Shown in pieces: positions 51,348 through 59,972 of a stretch of DNA of 64,000 nucleotides. The notes under the pieces were generated by a model. It was not told the origin of the DNA and made no database searches. It saw only the letters and a list, made by a program, of their open reading frames with translations. Numbering within the stretch: the stretch's first letter is position 1; every line of letters begins with the position of its first letter. Origin of the DNA: JBBKWU01 sp037969035 (GTDB taxonomy: Bacteria; Pseudomonadota; Alphaproteobacteria; Micavibrionales; Micavibrionaceae); assembly GCA_037969035.1 (NCBI GenBank), contig JBBKWU010000010.1, positions 13,287 to 77,286 of the forward strand, written 5' to 3'. A program made the position numbers and the translations under genes.

Positions 51348-52985
51348 TTAGAAACGGTTTTGGCGTGAGCGGATGGTTAGGAACGAGCGTAGCACCCAAA
51401 ACATGAGCAATCCGCCGAAGAACATAAGCCCTGCCCCTGGTGCATGGTTCCAAATTCCACGATCAATAATTGCCTCATACGGGTTCTCAGGATCATAAAG
51501 AACATCCACGACGTCGCCCTTTTCAAAAAGCGCGCTGCTGCTGCCCACACTGTCACGGAATTCATAATCATCGCCGTGCGGCGTTTCGTACTTCACAACA
51601 CCGTAATAAGTGTAGCCGCTACTGTCGGAGCTTGAATCATACACGCTTTCAATGCGGACAATTTTGCCCTCTGCATGAATACCTTGTGCTGTTTTCTCGT
51701 TCATGTCATTCCACAAATAAACACCGCCCGCGATCATCCCTGCGGCAATGATGCCTGTGATCGGCAAGCTCCACATGATTTGTTTATCGTAATGCACCAG
51801 ACGCGCCTTAATCTCATCAACGCTGAGCAAGCGGCCTGCGGCTTGTTTCTTAATGCGTTTTTCATCCATGCGCACTTTGAACTCATGGCGGCTTTCCCAC
51901 ATTTCGCGCGGTTTGATGACTTTTGATTTGTTAATCTTAAACGCGGCCCACCCGATAAATGCCAACGCCAAAACGGGTGTCATAACGGTAAATTCAAACG
52001 TGGTGAGTGCCAAATAAGTGAACAACACGCCCGGCACTAAAAATATACCGCCAATTATAAGCTGTACCATTCCGGGTCTTTTCGCGTTCTCCGGTTTATC
52101 ACCGCGCAGAAACAGCGTGACATTCTTGCCGAGTCTATTGCCCTGTAACATATTTGTGCCGCCGCTGTCCGTGATTTTTTCCACATCACCGTTGGGCATT
52201 CTGAATTCATAAACGGGGTAGTACATTTCGCTTTTATAATCTTTGGCTTCGGCTTTTTTCTTCTGTGTGTTGCTTGTTTTGGCGGGTTTTTTAGTCCCGA
52301 AATAACCAAGCGACATAAACACAAAAAATATTGATGCCATCGCCATAAACGCAATCGACAAAATCATGTAATGCCAAAAATCATCAATGATGAAATGCTC
52401 TGGGTCTTCGGCGTCATAAAACACCTGCACCTTTTCACCGACCCCATAAGACGGTGAACCGCCCCGCCCCATGCTATCGCGCACACGGTGGTAATACCCT
52501 TCATTGTCGGTATAGGCCACCACAGCATAATACGACGTGCCATCATCGCCCGAGACAGCCTCGTTATCCGCGATTGTAGCACTGACCTCAATGCCTGCGA
52601 CTTTAAGGCTCGCGTAATCATACGCCACATATGCGCCAACACCGAAAAACGCGAACGGCATTAAGACAAACACCATCACAATCAGTGACGCAAAAAACGT
52701 GCGGATTGGCGCTTCAAAAAATTCCTGTTTAAAGCTTTTATTGATTTTTTCGAGCGCGGGTTTTACGTCCTCGCGCTGTTGCTCGTTAATCTCATGCTCG
52801 GGATCTTTAATGCCCATGGCGCGGATACCAACAATGCGTCCACGCAAGCGCGTCCCGACCAAACGAGAATACAGCGCATCCCCGACCAAAAGCCCACCCA
52901 ATAACAAACAGACCCCACCGCCGAACAAAAACCCAAGCTGGTTAAACGCCATAAAGCCATCAAACACTAAGTCAAAAATATCCAT
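51348..52985 (-). CDS. Membrane protein with two DUF3592 domains
   Basis: 545 residues. Two copies of a DUF3592-like extracytoplasmic beta domain: around 130-205 (SYYAVVAYTDNEGYYHRVRD, VQVFYDAEDPEHFII) and around 440-510 (YTYYGVVKYETPHGDDYEFR, VDVLYDPENPYEAIID), each followed by transmembrane segments. Further membrane segments at about 15-35, 95-120, 205-230, 300-345 and 395-415. Function of the family is unknown. The last 15 residues are basic. Its stop lies next to the palindromic repeat. Transcribed away from the LysM/M23 gene's terminal end with a small gap. Confidence 0.85.
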   Translation of the reverse strand: MDIFDLVFDGFMAFNQLGFLFGGGVCLLLGGLLVGDALYSRLVGTRLRGRIVGIRAMGIKDPEHEINEQQREDVKPALEKINKSFKQEFFEAPIRTFFASLIVMVFVLMPFAFFGVGAYVAYDYASLKVAGIEVSATIADNEAVSGDDGTSYYAVVAYTDNEGYYHRVRDSMGRGGSPSYGVGEKVQVFYDAEDPEHFIIDDFWHYMILSIAFMAMASIFFVFMSLGYFGTKKPAKTSNTQKKKAEAKDYKSEMYYPVYEFRMPNGDVEKITDSGGTNMLQGNRLGKNVTLFLRGDKPENAKRPGMVQLIIGGIFLVPGVLFTYLALTTFEFTVMTPVLALAFIGWAAFKINKSKVIKPREMWESRHEFKVRMDEKRIKKQAAGRLLSVDEIKARLVHYDKQIMWSLPITGIIAAGMIAGGVYLWNDMNEKTAQGIHAEGKIVRIESVYDSSSDSSGYTYYGVVKYETPHGDDYEFRDSVGSSSALFEKGDVVDVLYDPENPYEAIIDRGIWNHAPGAGLMFFGGLLMFWVLRSFLTIRSRQNRF

Positions 52986-53043
52986 TACTATGCGCTTCCT
53001 TTACGGTGTTTTGCGTTTGCGTTACGCGGCTTTTCGCGAGTCT

Positions 53044-53979
53044 TTACGAGCCCGATGCCAGATATGTCTCAGGATTAATGGCATCTGTACCGCGTCTGAT
53101 CTCAAAATGCAGTTGCGGCGTGTTCACGTCACCAGATGTGCCTACCTTGCCAATAGTTTGGCCACGGCGTACTTCTTGTCCTTTTCTGACATCGAAGCCT
53201 TCCAGATGCGCATACGCCGTCATCCAACGATCCGCATGACGCACCAAAATCAGATTGCCATAGCCTTTCAATTCGTTATTCGCATAAACCACAACGCCAT
53301 TTTCCGCTGCGGCAACACTCGTTCCGCGATTGGCTTTGATATTGATACCGTCATTATGCAGACCGTCTTTTTTCGGGCCATAGGTCGAAATAATAACGCC
53401 GTTCACAGGCCATGCAAACTTGCCGCCTGATCTTGCAGGTGTTGGTCGTGAGACATTGATATTCGGTTTTGGTTGCGGCACAATTTTTGATCCGCCACCA
53501 TCGGCAATTTCCACTTCGGCTTTACGCGAAGGCACAGGAACATTGTTGACGCGTTTTTTGTAAGCCGCAGACGGCAAGCGCAAAACCTCGCCCCGCGCGA
53601 TAACATAAGGCGGCGCAATATTATTAAGCTGCGCGATTGATGTTTGGCTCACCCCGAACGTGCGTGAGATGCCGTATAATGTATCACCGCCCCGCACCGC
53701 ATAATTTTGCGGCGGTGGAAGGCGCAAACGCTGCCCCACAGCCAACATATAAGGCGGGCGCAGACCATTTACGCTAATGATGTCTTGCATGGCAACGCGG
53801 TAACGCTGCCCAATATTCCAAACCGAGTCAGATGCCGCGACCGTATGAACACCCGCGCTCCCCGCACCACCGCGTAGACCGTAATTCAAAACAGGCGCAG
53901 GACTTGATGAATTGCTCTTGCACGATGCCACACTCAGCATCGCCAACAAACAACATATAACGGGAGTTAAAGCTCTCAT
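53044..53979 (-). CDS. NlpD-like lipoprotein: two LysM domains and M23 peptidase-type domain
   Basis: 311 residues. Lipobox VASC gives a lipid anchor at Cys20. LysM domains (about 40-95 and 97-150) with VHTVAASDSVWNIGQRY and YAVRGGDTLYGISRTF bind peptidoglycan; the M23 domain (about 200-310) has GLHNDGINIKANRGTSV and the terminal LHFEIRRG. The motif His/Asp pair of active M23 enzymes is present at least partly (HNDG, LHFE). As in NlpD, it may activate amidases or cut peptides itself. Start at 53979 lies one base after the pcm stop, same direction. Confidence 0.9.
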   Translation of the reverse strand: MRALTPVICCLLAMLSVASCKSNSSSPAPVLNYGLRGGAGSAGVHTVAASDSVWNIGQRYRVAMQDIISVNGLRPPYMLAVGQRLRLPPPQNYAVRGGDTLYGISRTFGVSQTSIAQLNNIAPPYVIARGEVLRLPSAAYKKRVNNVPVPSRKAEVEIADGGGSKIVPQPKPNINVSRPTPARSGGKFAWPVNGVIISTYGPKKDGLHNDGINIKANRGTSVAAAENGVVVYANNELKGYGNLILVRHADRWMTAYAHLEGFDVRKGQEVRRGQTIGKVGTSGDVNTPQLHFEIRRGTDAINPETYLASGS

Positions 53980-53980
53980 A

Positions 53981-54667
53981 TCACGCCATCTCGTAAACGG
54001 GCGCATCTTCTTGTGCTTCACTTTCCGAAGCAATATGCGGCAGCAATGGCACAAAGCGCACAGGCATAATGTCCTTCACCGCGAATGTATCTTCGCCTTC
54101 TTTCTTATAACGGCGCAAAAATTGCTGCCCGCCCTCGACAGCAACAGGGATAACCATGATGCCGCCGATTTTCATTTGATCAAACAATTCTTGCGGCGGC
54201 TTTCCGTGTGCGCAGGCCGTGACAATGATCTTGTCGAACGGTGCTTGTTGCGGCCAGCCCTTCATACCATCACCAGCAATGGCTGTGATATTGCGAAGCT
54301 TCAGCGCATCAAACACCTTTTCAGCCAAGCGCAATAACGGCTTGTGCCGTTCAATCGTATAAACGCGGCGGCACAAATGCGCCAAAACACACGCCTGATA
54401 ACCTGATCCTGTACCAACCTCGAGAATTTTATCGCGGTCATTGATTTCCAACGCCTGCGTCATTGTTGCCACGACCAATGGCTGGCTGATTGTCTGCCCG
54501 CGCCCGATCGGCACCGCAATGTCCTCATATGCCTGATCGCGCATCGCATGGGGGATCAGCATTTCGCGCGGAACACGTTCCATCGCGGCCAAAACAGTCA
54601 TATCCGATATCCCTGCTGCGCGCAGATGCATAATAAGGCGAATTTTCTTTGTGATTTCAGCGTTCAT
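53981..54667 (-). CDS. pcm: Protein-L-isoaspartate O-methyltransferase
   Basis: Repairs isoaspartyl residues in damaged proteins using S-adenosylmethionine. 228 residues. SAM-binding motif I ILEVGTGSGYQACVLAHL, preceded by GRGQTISQPLVVATMTQAL, and post-motif ERHKPLLRLAEKVF. The C-terminal 15 residues are acidic and extend past the usual end. It sits next to the NlpD-like gene, as in many proteobacteria. surE, which often precedes pcm, is not seen here. Confidence 0.95.
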   Translation of the reverse strand: MNAEITKKIRLIMHLRAAGISDMTVLAAMERVPREMLIPHAMRDQAYEDIAVPIGRGQTISQPLVVATMTQALEINDRDKILEVGTGSGYQACVLAHLCRRVYTIERHKPLLRLAEKVFDALKLRNITAIAGDGMKGWPQQAPFDKIIVTACAHGKPPQELFDQMKIGGIMVIPVAVEGGQQFLRRYKKEGEDTFAVKDIMPVRFVPLLPHIASESEAQEDAPVYEMA

Positions 54668-54863
54668 CTGTTTTTTGTTTTTCTTTTGTGAAAGCTTTGC
54701 GAGCCAAAGCCGATAAAGAGAAGTTAGATTCTACCGCGCCTTGATTCGCAATGCAACGCGCAACTCCATAAAACCTTACAAAATTTATCTCGCCCCTTGA
54801 TTTTATGCAAAAACATGTTTATCCATAATGCAATAATATTAAACAAGCAGGGTCGAAATAACC

Positions 54864-55298
54864 ATGAAATCACCAGATACACGAACGGCAATGGCATTGG
54901 CCAAAGGGCTGCTTTCATTAGGCTTTGCCTTAGCGGCAGGTTTTTACGGCTATTCACTTCTCGAAAAAGACGCCCCACCAACGAACGAAACACCTGAGTC
55001 ACCCGCCGTTGTAACCCCAACAACCGCCGCCGATGAATGCGCCGTACAGGTTATTGAACAAAGTATATTGCCGTCCCTCGAAAACATTGCCGCCGATTTT
55101 CGTGTGGCCGTGCAAAGCGGTCTGCTCGTTGATACAGCACAGCCCGTCGCCCGCATCACCGCCGCTGCCAACTACAAAATGAAACGTTGCGAACAAACCA
55201 CAGGTGCCGCGCTAACAGACGAATTTGTCGCGGAACAAATGCAGCGCGTTGAAAACACCAGCACCGCATTTATCGAAGAATTTAAACCCAAAAACTAA
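54864..55298 (+). CDS. Unknown protein with N-terminal membrane anchor
   Basis: 144 residues. A hydrophobic segment at about 12-30 (GLLSLGFALAAGFYGYSLL) anchors it or is a signal peptide without a clear cleavage site. The outer part is Pro/Thr-rich (about 38-55), followed by helices with Cys at 59 and 113. No family recognised. First of three small genes between pcm and serS. Weak start site with AGGG 12 bases upstream. Confidence 0.6.
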   Translation: MKSPDTRTAMALAKGLLSLGFALAAGFYGYSLLEKDAPPTNETPESPAVVTPTTAADECAVQVIEQSILPSLENIAADFRVAVQSGLLVDTAQPVARITAAANYKMKRCEQTTGAALTDEFVAEQMQRVENTSTAFIEEFKPKN

Positions 55299-55333
55299 AC
55301 AATAAAACCACACCAAAAAGGGAGAAACCAAAA

Positions 55334-55657
55334 ATGAAAAACATATTCGCCGCCGCACTAACCGCCGCAACGCTTGCAACCCCCGCCATGGCTGATGATG
55401 TATTTGATTGCTTTATCTTAAAACTGGACGCAGAGATTCAAACTGCTAACATCAACACTCCAAAACCACCTCCACCAAAACAAGAACCTGGTGTTGTAAC
55501 CTCCACATCCTCAAGCATGATTTACCCTTACCGCCTTAAAATGGAAATGATTGCCGCTTGCGAAGTGTCAACAAACCAAAAATCGTCAGGTCTTGCTGAA
55601 GAACTTCCGTTCTACTTCCACAACAGTGGCACAGATATCTTTTTCATGCCTAACTAA
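55334..55657 (+). CDS. Small secreted protein of unknown function
   Basis: 107 residues. Signal peptide with cleavage at PAMA-DD. The mature part is short, with a Pro-rich segment (TPKPPPPKQEPG) and two Cys. No recognised family. Ribosome site AAAGGGAG stands before the ATG, 36 bases after the preceding gene stop, so both probably share a transcript. Confidence 0.7.
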   Translation: MKNIFAAALTAATLATPAMADDVFDCFILKLDAEIQTANINTPKPPPPKQEPGVVTSTSSSMIYPYRLKMEMIAACEVSTNQKSSGLAEELPFYFHNSGTDIFFMPN

Positions 55658-55670
55658 ACCTAACGTTTCT

Positions 55671-55714
55671 TTGACATCCATCCCCTGATTGCGCTAATAT
55701 TATAGCAATCAGGG
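55671..55714 (+). promoter_or_regulatory. Promoter with inverted repeat across the -10
   Basis: TTGACA (55671-55676), 18 bases, TAATAT (55695-55700). CCCTGATTGC (55683-55692) and GCAATCAGGG (55705-55714) are a perfect 10-bp inverted repeat with a 12-base spacer that brackets the -10. The right arm ends at the ribosome site AGGGAG of the next gene. It could be an operator or a hairpin that hides the ribosome site. Confidence 0.5.
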
Positions 55715-55724
55715 AGCAATAATA

Positions 55725-56000
55725 ATGGGTACATGGACAACCAACGATGATGGCGACTGGGTCGAGGACAAGCCCGAACTTGACCGTGATGACCAGCTAC
55801 GCAAAGATTGGGAAAAGCTAAAGCGCGAAGAAGAAGACTACATCCGCCGCCACCAAACCCCTGACCTACAAATAATTCCTGTCGAGCATGAAGAAGAAAA
55901 ACCGCGCACGCCAACACCTGCGGACATTCAAAAAATCATAGATGATATTGATAGCCCAGACACCCCAACGCCCCCCGCACGCAAACCTTACGTGCATTAA
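55725..56000 (+). CDS. Small acidic unknown protein
   Basis: 91 residues, rich in Asp, Glu and Pro (DDGDWVEDKPELDRDDQL, REEEDYIRRHQTPD). No signal peptide or membrane segment; probably disordered with one helix. Strong ribosome site AGGGAG upstream and its own promoter with a long inverted repeat. Ends 10 bases from the convergent serS stop. No function can be named. Confidence 0.6.
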   Translation: MGTWTTNDDGDWVEDKPELDRDDQLRKDWEKLKREEEDYIRRHQTPDLQIIPVEHEEEKPRTPTPADIQKIIDDIDSPDTPTPPARKPYVH

Positions 56001-56010
56001 AAGCGGTTTA

Positions 56011-57300
56011 CTAAACAGGCATAATCTTCTCTAGCCCGTTCATATAGGGCTTAAGAACATCAGGAACAAACACGCCGCCATCTGTTGGGTCATAGTAATT
56101 TTCCATCACGGCAATCAACGCACGACCAACCGCAACACCTGAACCATTTAATGTGTGCAGGAATTGCGTGTCTTTTTCGCCTTTATTGCGGAAGCGAGCC
56201 TTCATACGGCGCGCTTGGAAATCTTTACAGTTCGAGCAGCTTGAAATCTCGCGGTATTGCCCCTGCCCCGGCAACCAGACTTCGATATCATATGTCTTTG
56301 TCGCGCCAAAGCCTGTATCACCGCTGCACAATACGACCGTGCGGTACGCAAGGCCGAGCTTTTTCAAAACATTTTCGGCGCATTCTGTCATACGCTCATG
56401 CTCTGCCGCGCTCTCTTCGGGGCGCACAATGCTGACCATCTCCACCTTATAAAACTGATGCTGGCGGATCATGCCGCGTGTGTCCTTACCTGCTGACCCT
56501 GCTTCAGAACGGAAACACGGCGTATGAGCCGTATAACGGCGAGGTAAATCATTGCCACCATCATCAATAATCATATCCGCAACAATGTTCGTCAACGACA
56601 CTTCTGCCGTCGGTATCAACCAATCACCACGCGTTGTCCGAAACAGATCGTCTTCAAATTTAGGCAACTGATTTGTACCATACATAGTTTGGCTATTAAC
56701 CAAAAGCGGTGGTGACACCTCGGTATAGCCATGCTCTTGGGTATGCGTATCAAGGAAAAATTGCGCCAACGCACGCTCTAACCGTGCCAAATTGCCCGTC
56801 ATCATGACAAAACGTGCACCTGATAACTTCGCTGCGGTTTCAAAGTCCATCAAGCCGAGCGCTTCGCCAATTTCGAAATGCTCTGGCACTGTATTCGCGC
56901 CATTTGGCATTTTTGGTTCACCATGTTTGCGCACCTCGACATTATCACTTTCATCCGCGCCATCGGGCACGTCATCAGCCATAATATTTGGTAGTGCTGC
57001 TAAAATATCATGAAGCTTCTCACCCGTTTCGCGGTCTTGATCTTCAAGCGCTGTCATCTTGTCTTTAATCGCGGCAACTTCATCCATAATGGCTTGCGCA
57101 TCGCCGCCTTGGCCTTTGATTTTCCCAATTTCTTTGGATTTTTCATTGCGCTGCTGCTGCAACTCTTGAAGCTCTGTCTGCACAGCACGGCGTGCTTCAT
57201 CCAGCTTTAAAATCTCGGGCGACTGCGCGGAAAGCTTGCGGCGTGCCATGGCTTTGTCGAAATCTGCGGGGTTTTGTCTGATGGCTTTTATATCGTGCAT
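56011..57300 (-). CDS. serS: Seryl-tRNA synthetase
   Basis: Charges tRNA-Ser and tRNA-Sec with serine in the cytoplasm. 429 residues. N-terminal coiled-coil arm (about 30-105), then class II core with motif 2 TPCFRSEAGSAGKDTRGMIR and motif 3 region NGSGVAVGRALIAVMENY. EVSLTNIVADMI and DIEVWLPGQGQYREISSCSN also match. Start ATG at 57300 follows ACGAGAG. It is divergent from the N-formylglutamate amidohydrolase pair. Confidence 0.98.
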   Translation of the reverse strand: MHDIKAIRQNPADFDKAMARRKLSAQSPEILKLDEARRAVQTELQELQQQRNEKSKEIGKIKGQGGDAQAIMDEVAAIKDKMTALEDQDRETGEKLHDILAALPNIMADDVPDGADESDNVEVRKHGEPKMPNGANTVPEHFEIGEALGLMDFETAAKLSGARFVMMTGNLARLERALAQFFLDTHTQEHGYTEVSPPLLVNSQTMYGTNQLPKFEDDLFRTTRGDWLIPTAEVSLTNIVADMIIDDGGNDLPRRYTAHTPCFRSEAGSAGKDTRGMIRQHQFYKVEMVSIVRPEESAAEHERMTECAENVLKKLGLAYRTVVLCSGDTGFGATKTYDIEVWLPGQGQYREISSCSNCKDFQARRMKARFRNKGEKDTQFLHTLNGSGVAVGRALIAVMENYYDPTDGGVFVPDVLKPYMNGLEKIMPV

Positions 57301-57382
57301 TTAACTCTCGTTTATATTATGGTTAATTATCAGTTCAGTTTTGTGGCCTATAATTGTTATAGCACTATACGGGAAGCATAGA

Positions 57383-58252
57383 ATGTTCCAAGATAAAATT
57401 GATAATGTTTACGAAATTCTCCGCCAGACACAGGCGGCATGCGTCGTATTTGACAGCCCCCATAGCGGCAGCATCTATCCGCGCGACTTCAAACACCAAA
57501 TCCCGATGTATATCATGCGCGCCGCCGAAGACAGCGCCGTTGACGATTTATTCGCATCCGTTTCTGATAAGGGCGGCGTGATGCTGCGCGCGCTGTTTCC
57601 GCGCACTTACATTGATGCAAACCGTTATGAAACCGACATCGCACCGCATATGGTCAAAAACCCTGCGAAATGGAATTTAGGATTTGAGCCTACCGATAAA
57701 TCATCATGGGGGCATGGCCTGATCCGTGAAACGCTTTGTTATGGCGGCACGAAGCTCTATAAAAAGCCCCTCGCCGCTAAAGAAATCATGGCGCGGATTG
57801 AAAAATACCACCGCCCTTACCATGAAGCCCTCAAAACCTTAATTGACGAGGCCCACGACATGCACGGGCAAGTCTGGCACATTAACTGCCACTCCATGCC
57901 CTCTTCCTGCGTCAGCGCCAATAGAAAGACCGATTTTTGCTTGGGTGATGATTTTGGAAACGCTTGTTACCGCGCCGAACTCACCGACATGGTCAAAAGC
58001 TGGTTGGAAAACCGTGGCTACCGCGTTGATGTCAACGTACCGTTTGCTGGTGGGCGTTTGGTCAAAGATTACGCCGCCCCCTCCCAAGGCCGCCAAAGCC
58101 TTCAGATAGAAATCAACAAAGCTATTTACTGGGACGAAGCAAACGACAAGCCAAGCAAAGACTACAACCGCATCAAATCCGACATGGAAAGCCTCTCTGG
58201 CTACATCATAGACACCGCACAAAGCCGCGCAATGCCGCTTGCTGCGAATTAA
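57383..58252 (+). CDS. N-formylglutamate amidohydrolase family protein, copy 1
   Basis: 289 residues. The family hydrolyses N-formyl-L-glutamate in histidine breakdown and includes many members of unproven substrate. VVFDSPHSGSIYPRDF carries the conserved DSPHSG motif, and WHINCHSMPS holds further metal-site-type His residues. LQIEINKAIYW closes the domain. I choose the ATG at 57383, with GGGAAG 8 bases upstream; the frame extension to 57341 has no similarity. The second copy follows 79 bases downstream. No hut genes are present in the window. Confidence 0.9.
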   Translation: MFQDKIDNVYEILRQTQAACVVFDSPHSGSIYPRDFKHQIPMYIMRAAEDSAVDDLFASVSDKGGVMLRALFPRTYIDANRYETDIAPHMVKNPAKWNLGFEPTDKSSWGHGLIRETLCYGGTKLYKKPLAAKEIMARIEKYHRPYHEALKTLIDEAHDMHGQVWHINCHSMPSSCVSANRKTDFCLGDDFGNACYRAELTDMVKSWLENRGYRVDVNVPFAGGRLVKDYAAPSQGRQSLQIEINKAIYWDEANDKPSKDYNRIKSDMESLSGYIIDTAQSRAMPLAAN

Positions 58253-58331
58253 CACATCGAAATTACTGGTATTCTCAAAAATTCCGCGCTATAAATTTTA
58301 ATCTTTAGGATAAACCAGCGCAGGGAAAAAG

Positions 58332-59279
58332 ATGTTCGGGGACGAAAAGCCTTTTATCATTAACCACGCCGAAGGCGTCACCGCACCGTCAGCTGTGGTC
58401 TTTGACAGCCCGCATAGCGGCCGTACCCTGCCCCTACATTTCAAATATAGCTGCGAAGAAGACAAACTCACTGATTTTGGTGATTTGCACGTTGATAAAT
58501 TGCTCACCAATATTCCCGCCGCAGGTGTACCCGTTCTCGAAGGCCTCATCCACCGCGCTTGTGTTGATTTAAACCGTCACCGTTTTGAGATTGATCCAGA
58601 AGAAATCAGAGGCGGCTGGGAACGCCCAACCAGCATGTCGCATTACACCAGCACAGGCATGGGCGTTATTCCGCGCCGTTTGGGACGTCCGCATGATAAC
58701 CCTATCACTCCGATTTTCAACGACGCAGCCCGTCCTGACGCGCGCGAAGTAAATTACCGCTTTGACCAATATCACCGCCCTTACTACCAAGCGCTCGATC
58801 ATCTATTAAAGGCTGCGCATGACGAACATGGCTTTTACATTCACGTTGATATGCACTCATTTTTCCGCCGCGAGGAAGAATGTACCGAAGATATCATTAT
58901 TGGTGACCTAGGCGGCACAACCTGCGCTGAGAAAATCACGAACTTTGTGGCAAGCCATTTCAACGCCCACGGCTTTAGCGTCGGATTTAACGGCCTGTTT
59001 TCGGGCGGTGCGTTAATTCAGCACACCACAAACCCGATTGTCGGAAGCCATGCCATACAGATCGAAGTCGCACGTGATTTGTATCTGGCTGAAAATATGC
59101 GTGATTATGATATGGCAAAAGCCGCCATCTTGAAAAATGCGCTAACAACGCTCGCCATGACATTGGATGTGTTCAGCATTAACCCTGCTTACGCAGCTGA
59201 TTTAAAGGCAGGTTCACCAAAAACCGCTGAGCAACTTGCCCGCAACGCCTCATCAATTGCGCCAAAGCCACCCGCATAA
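58332..59279 (+). CDS. N-formylglutamate amidohydrolase family protein, copy 2
   Basis: 315 residues. Paralogue of the preceding gene: VVFDSPHSGRTLPLHF, VDLNRHRFEIDP, VDMHSFF and IQIEVARDLYL line up with its motifs. Both would have the same metal-hydrolase fold; they differ enough to suggest different substrates. Start ATG follows AGGGAAAAAG. The last about 23 codons overlap, antisense, a fossil copy of the lipB 3' end (59189-59309), so its C-terminal end is shared with the ancient convergent gene. Confidence 0.9.
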   Translation: MFGDEKPFIINHAEGVTAPSAVVFDSPHSGRTLPLHFKYSCEEDKLTDFGDLHVDKLLTNIPAAGVPVLEGLIHRACVDLNRHRFEIDPEEIRGGWERPTSMSHYTSTGMGVIPRRLGRPHDNPITPIFNDAARPDAREVNYRFDQYHRPYYQALDHLLKAAHDEHGFYIHVDMHSFFRREEECTEDIIIGDLGGTTCAEKITNFVASHFNAHGFSVGFNGLFSGGALIQHTTNPIVGSHAIQIEVARDLYLAENMRDYDMAKAAILKNALTTLAMTLDVFSINPAYAADLKAGSPKTAEQLARNASSIAPKPPA

Positions 59280-59309
59280 CCTGTTAGCTCCGCCATTGAT
59301 GCCACGCCA
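59207..59309. repeat. Direct repeat copy A: fossil lipB 3' end
   Basis: 103 bases, 91 identical to 59982-60084 with no gaps. Read on the minus strand it encodes the intact end of LipB (GVASMAELTGYAGGFGAIDE through FGEPAF) and continues to a stop at 59189. Ten of the twelve differences are silent in the lipB frame. Confidence 0.9.
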
Positions 59310-59407
59310 AAGCCCCCCCTGAACAAAGCAAACGCTCATATTAACTTATATTTAATACATTAAATTTATTATGTCTATTATGTATATGACAAAAATAGGA
59401 GTGAGTT

Positions 59408-59953
59408 ATGGAAGTCAGAGGAGAAAAAAACTTTGCAAGCGTTCAAAAAGACGAGCTTGATAACGGCGTCATGCAATATAGTGTGGTGCCACACGATGCT
59501 GATCTAACACCGATGAGCTTCCTGTTACATCCTGACGGAAAAATTCAAACATTAGACGCCAATGGCGATGAATATCTGACCGCGACAGAAATTGAACAAC
59601 ATGGCGCCTTTGTTCCCGTACATGACTCACTAAAGGACTCTAGCTATACAAACCCTGTAGAAGAAGGCTTCACCAACGAAGGCTACATGGATACACCCGC
59701 ATGGGAAGGCTCGCAGAAATTTCTTGATCCCGATGAAGGTGTGGCTGTGATCTTTGACCGCGACCAACATGGGCATATTAACGTTCAATTCCGTGACTAT
59801 GATCCAGCGACTGGTGTTGTATCGATAGAAACAGCTATTCCCGCAATTGGAGCAGGCTATAACACTGAACGGTCATTCGATGCAGAAAATTCAGAAATTA
59901 CCGGACAATCAAGTCACACAATAGCCGTTCCAAAAGACATTCTGGGCATGTAG
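59408..59953 (+). CDS. Unknown protein with EF-hand-like loop
   Basis: 181 residues, no signal peptide. DANGDEYLTATE is a perfect EF-hand loop pattern (Asp1, Asn3, Asp5, Glu12). The rest is beta-rich, ending IAVPKDILGM; no family recognised. Upstream is a very AT-rich promoter-like region (59340-59400) and AGGAGTGAG before the ATG. It is the only gene between two copies of the lipB 3' end, so it may have arrived in a recombination event. Confidence 0.65.
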   Translation: MEVRGEKNFASVQKDELDNGVMQYSVVPHDADLTPMSFLLHPDGKIQTLDANGDEYLTATEIEQHGAFVPVHDSLKDSSYTNPVEEGFTNEGYMDTPAWEGSQKFLDPDEGVAVIFDRDQHGHINVQFRDYDPATGVVSIETAIPAIGAGYNTERSFDAENSEITGQSSHTIAVPKDILGM

Positions 59954-59972
59954 TTATAAGAAACTGCAGGAT

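Noticed and set aside
51256..51453. 65-codon ORF on the minus strand
   Set aside because: It is a translation of the palindromic repeat and part of the DUF3592 gene in another frame, with no ribosome site.
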